Origin: an uncultured bacterium
GTDB taxonomy: Bacteria; Pseudomonadota; Alphaproteobacteria; Rhodospirillales; Rhodospirillaceae
Assembly: GCA_903896775.1 (NCBI GenBank)
Contig: CAITZE010000305.1
Location: forward strand, 1-23,987
Direction of reading: 5' to 3'
DNA length: 23,987 nt
Both the position numbers and the translations under genes were made by a program. How positions within the stretch are numbered: the first letter of the stretch is position 1; each line of letters starts with the position of its first letter. Of the stretch, positions 23,349 to 23,987 are shown one piece after another. The notes under the pieces were generated by a model. It saw nothing but the letters and a program-made list of their open reading frames with translations, made no database searches and was not told the DNA's origin.

Positions 23349-23987
23349 TTAGGCGGCTTGCGTAAGGCGAACAGGAATGCCCGCCGCCCGCAAATGGTCT
23401 TTGGTCTGGCGTATCGTATACTGACCGAAGTGAAAAATCGATGCCGCCAGGACCGCCGTGGCATGGCCTTCGCGAACGCCATCGACCATGTGATCGAGCG
23501 TCCCCACGCCGCCCGAAGCAATGATCGGCACATTGACGGCGTTGGCCACCGCGCGCGTCAGCGGAATATCGTAGCCGGCGCGGGTGCCGTCGCGATCCAT
23601 GGACGTCAGCAAGATTTCGCCGGCGCCATACATCGTCATGCGTTTGGCCCAGGCGATGGCATCGATGCCGGTCGCGTTGCGGCCGCCGTGCGTAAAGATC
23701 TCGAATTTGCCGGGCGAAACCTGTTTGGCATCGAGCGCGACGACAATGCACTGGCTGCCGAACTTCTCGGCGGCCTCGCGCACAAACTCGGGCGTATTCA
23801 CGGCGGCGGTATTAATGGACACCTTGTCGGCGCCGGCCAGCAGAAGTTTGCGGATATCTTCTACCGTGCGCACTCCACCACCGACCGTAAGCGGCATGAA
23901 ACATTGGTCGGCTGTGCGCGACACCACGTCATAGAGTGTGCCGCGATTTTCGTGGCTGGCGGTAATGTCGAGAAAGCAAAGCTCGTC
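23349..23987 (-). CDS. hisF: Imidazole glycerol phosphate synthase subunit HisF, 5' end outside the window
   Basis: HisF is the cyclase half of the HisFH complex and forms imidazole glycerol phosphate and AICAR. The frame runs off the right edge: 20 further codons (DELCFLDITASHENRG...) precede the in-frame GTG at 23927, so that GTG is not the start. About 212 of roughly 255 residues are visible. GGGVRTVEDIRKLLLAGADKVSINT, CIVVALD with the first catalytic Asp, TSMDRDGT with the second, and ASGGVGTLDHM with the phosphate-binding loop are all present. The remaining his genes, hisH and hisA, are expected to the right. Confidence 0.97.
   Translation of the reverse strand, partial: DELCFLDITASHENRGTLYDVVSRTADQCFMPLTVGGGVRTVEDIRKLLLAGADKVSINTAAVNTPEFVREAAEKFGSQCIVVALDAKQVSPGKFEIFTHGGRNATGIDAIAWAKRMTMYGAGEILLTSMDRDGTRAGYDIPLTRAVANAVNVPIIASGGVGTLDHMVDGVREGHATAVLAASIFHFGQYTIRQTKDHLRAAGIPVRLTQAA

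Overview
The window looks like chromosomal core DNA from an alphaproteobacterium. The grounds are a MmcB-family repair gene, an alphaproteobacterial-type SOS box in front of it, a hisF-hisE-HIT string, and the order LppC <> rsmI-yraN ... gshB ... comM. GC content is moderately high and gene packing is tight. The genus cannot be fixed from the sequence. I see no tRNA, rRNA, insertion sequence, phage gene or CRISPR array.

Layout. (1) 1-1956: the 3' two thirds of pnp, then a glycerophosphodiester phosphodiesterase, both +. (2) 1953-3525: a dense set of inverted repeats and a sigma70-like promoter lead into a nitronate-monooxygenase-like flavoprotein gene that is cut by one in-frame TAA, with the reading frame open on both sides. 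(3) 3549-6220: a GT-C-type membrane protein translationally coupled (ATGA) to a class V PLP enzyme. (4) 6217-8442: panD with an unusual C-terminal extension followed by a GNAT gene (both -), divergent from mmcB (+), which is preceded by a perfect GAAC-N7-GAAC motif overlapping its start codon. (5) 8044-10901 (-): UDP-glucuronate decarboxylase-like gene, hldE and a small lipoprotein gene, probably one envelope-carbohydrate operon. (6) 11119-13701 (+): two tandem paralogous proteins that I read as degenerate GGDEF/EAL-like regulators; the second carries a frameshift, and a possible short Arg-rich leader ORF precedes the first. (7) 13875-16109: an exported SYLF/Ysc84 protein (+) facing an LppC/LpoA-like lipoprotein (-). 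(8) 16040-21861 (+): rsmI, yraN, a SirB1-like protein, gshB, an MscS channel and comM. (9) 22031-23987: a secreted protein of unknown function (+) facing the HIT gene, hisE and the start-less hisF (-).

How it fits together. Most genes are housekeeping: RNA decay, pantothenate precursor, glutathione, histidine, rRNA methylation, envelope sugars. The parts worth attention are the mmcB SOS box, the extended PanD, the tandem EAL-like pair, and the flavoprotein whose apparent iron-sulfur tail is separated from its barrel by a stop codon. Two broken genes within 11 kb could mean real gene decay or consensus errors in the sequence; read-level evidence is needed to tell which. I did not find a convincing new multi-gene defence or mobile system.
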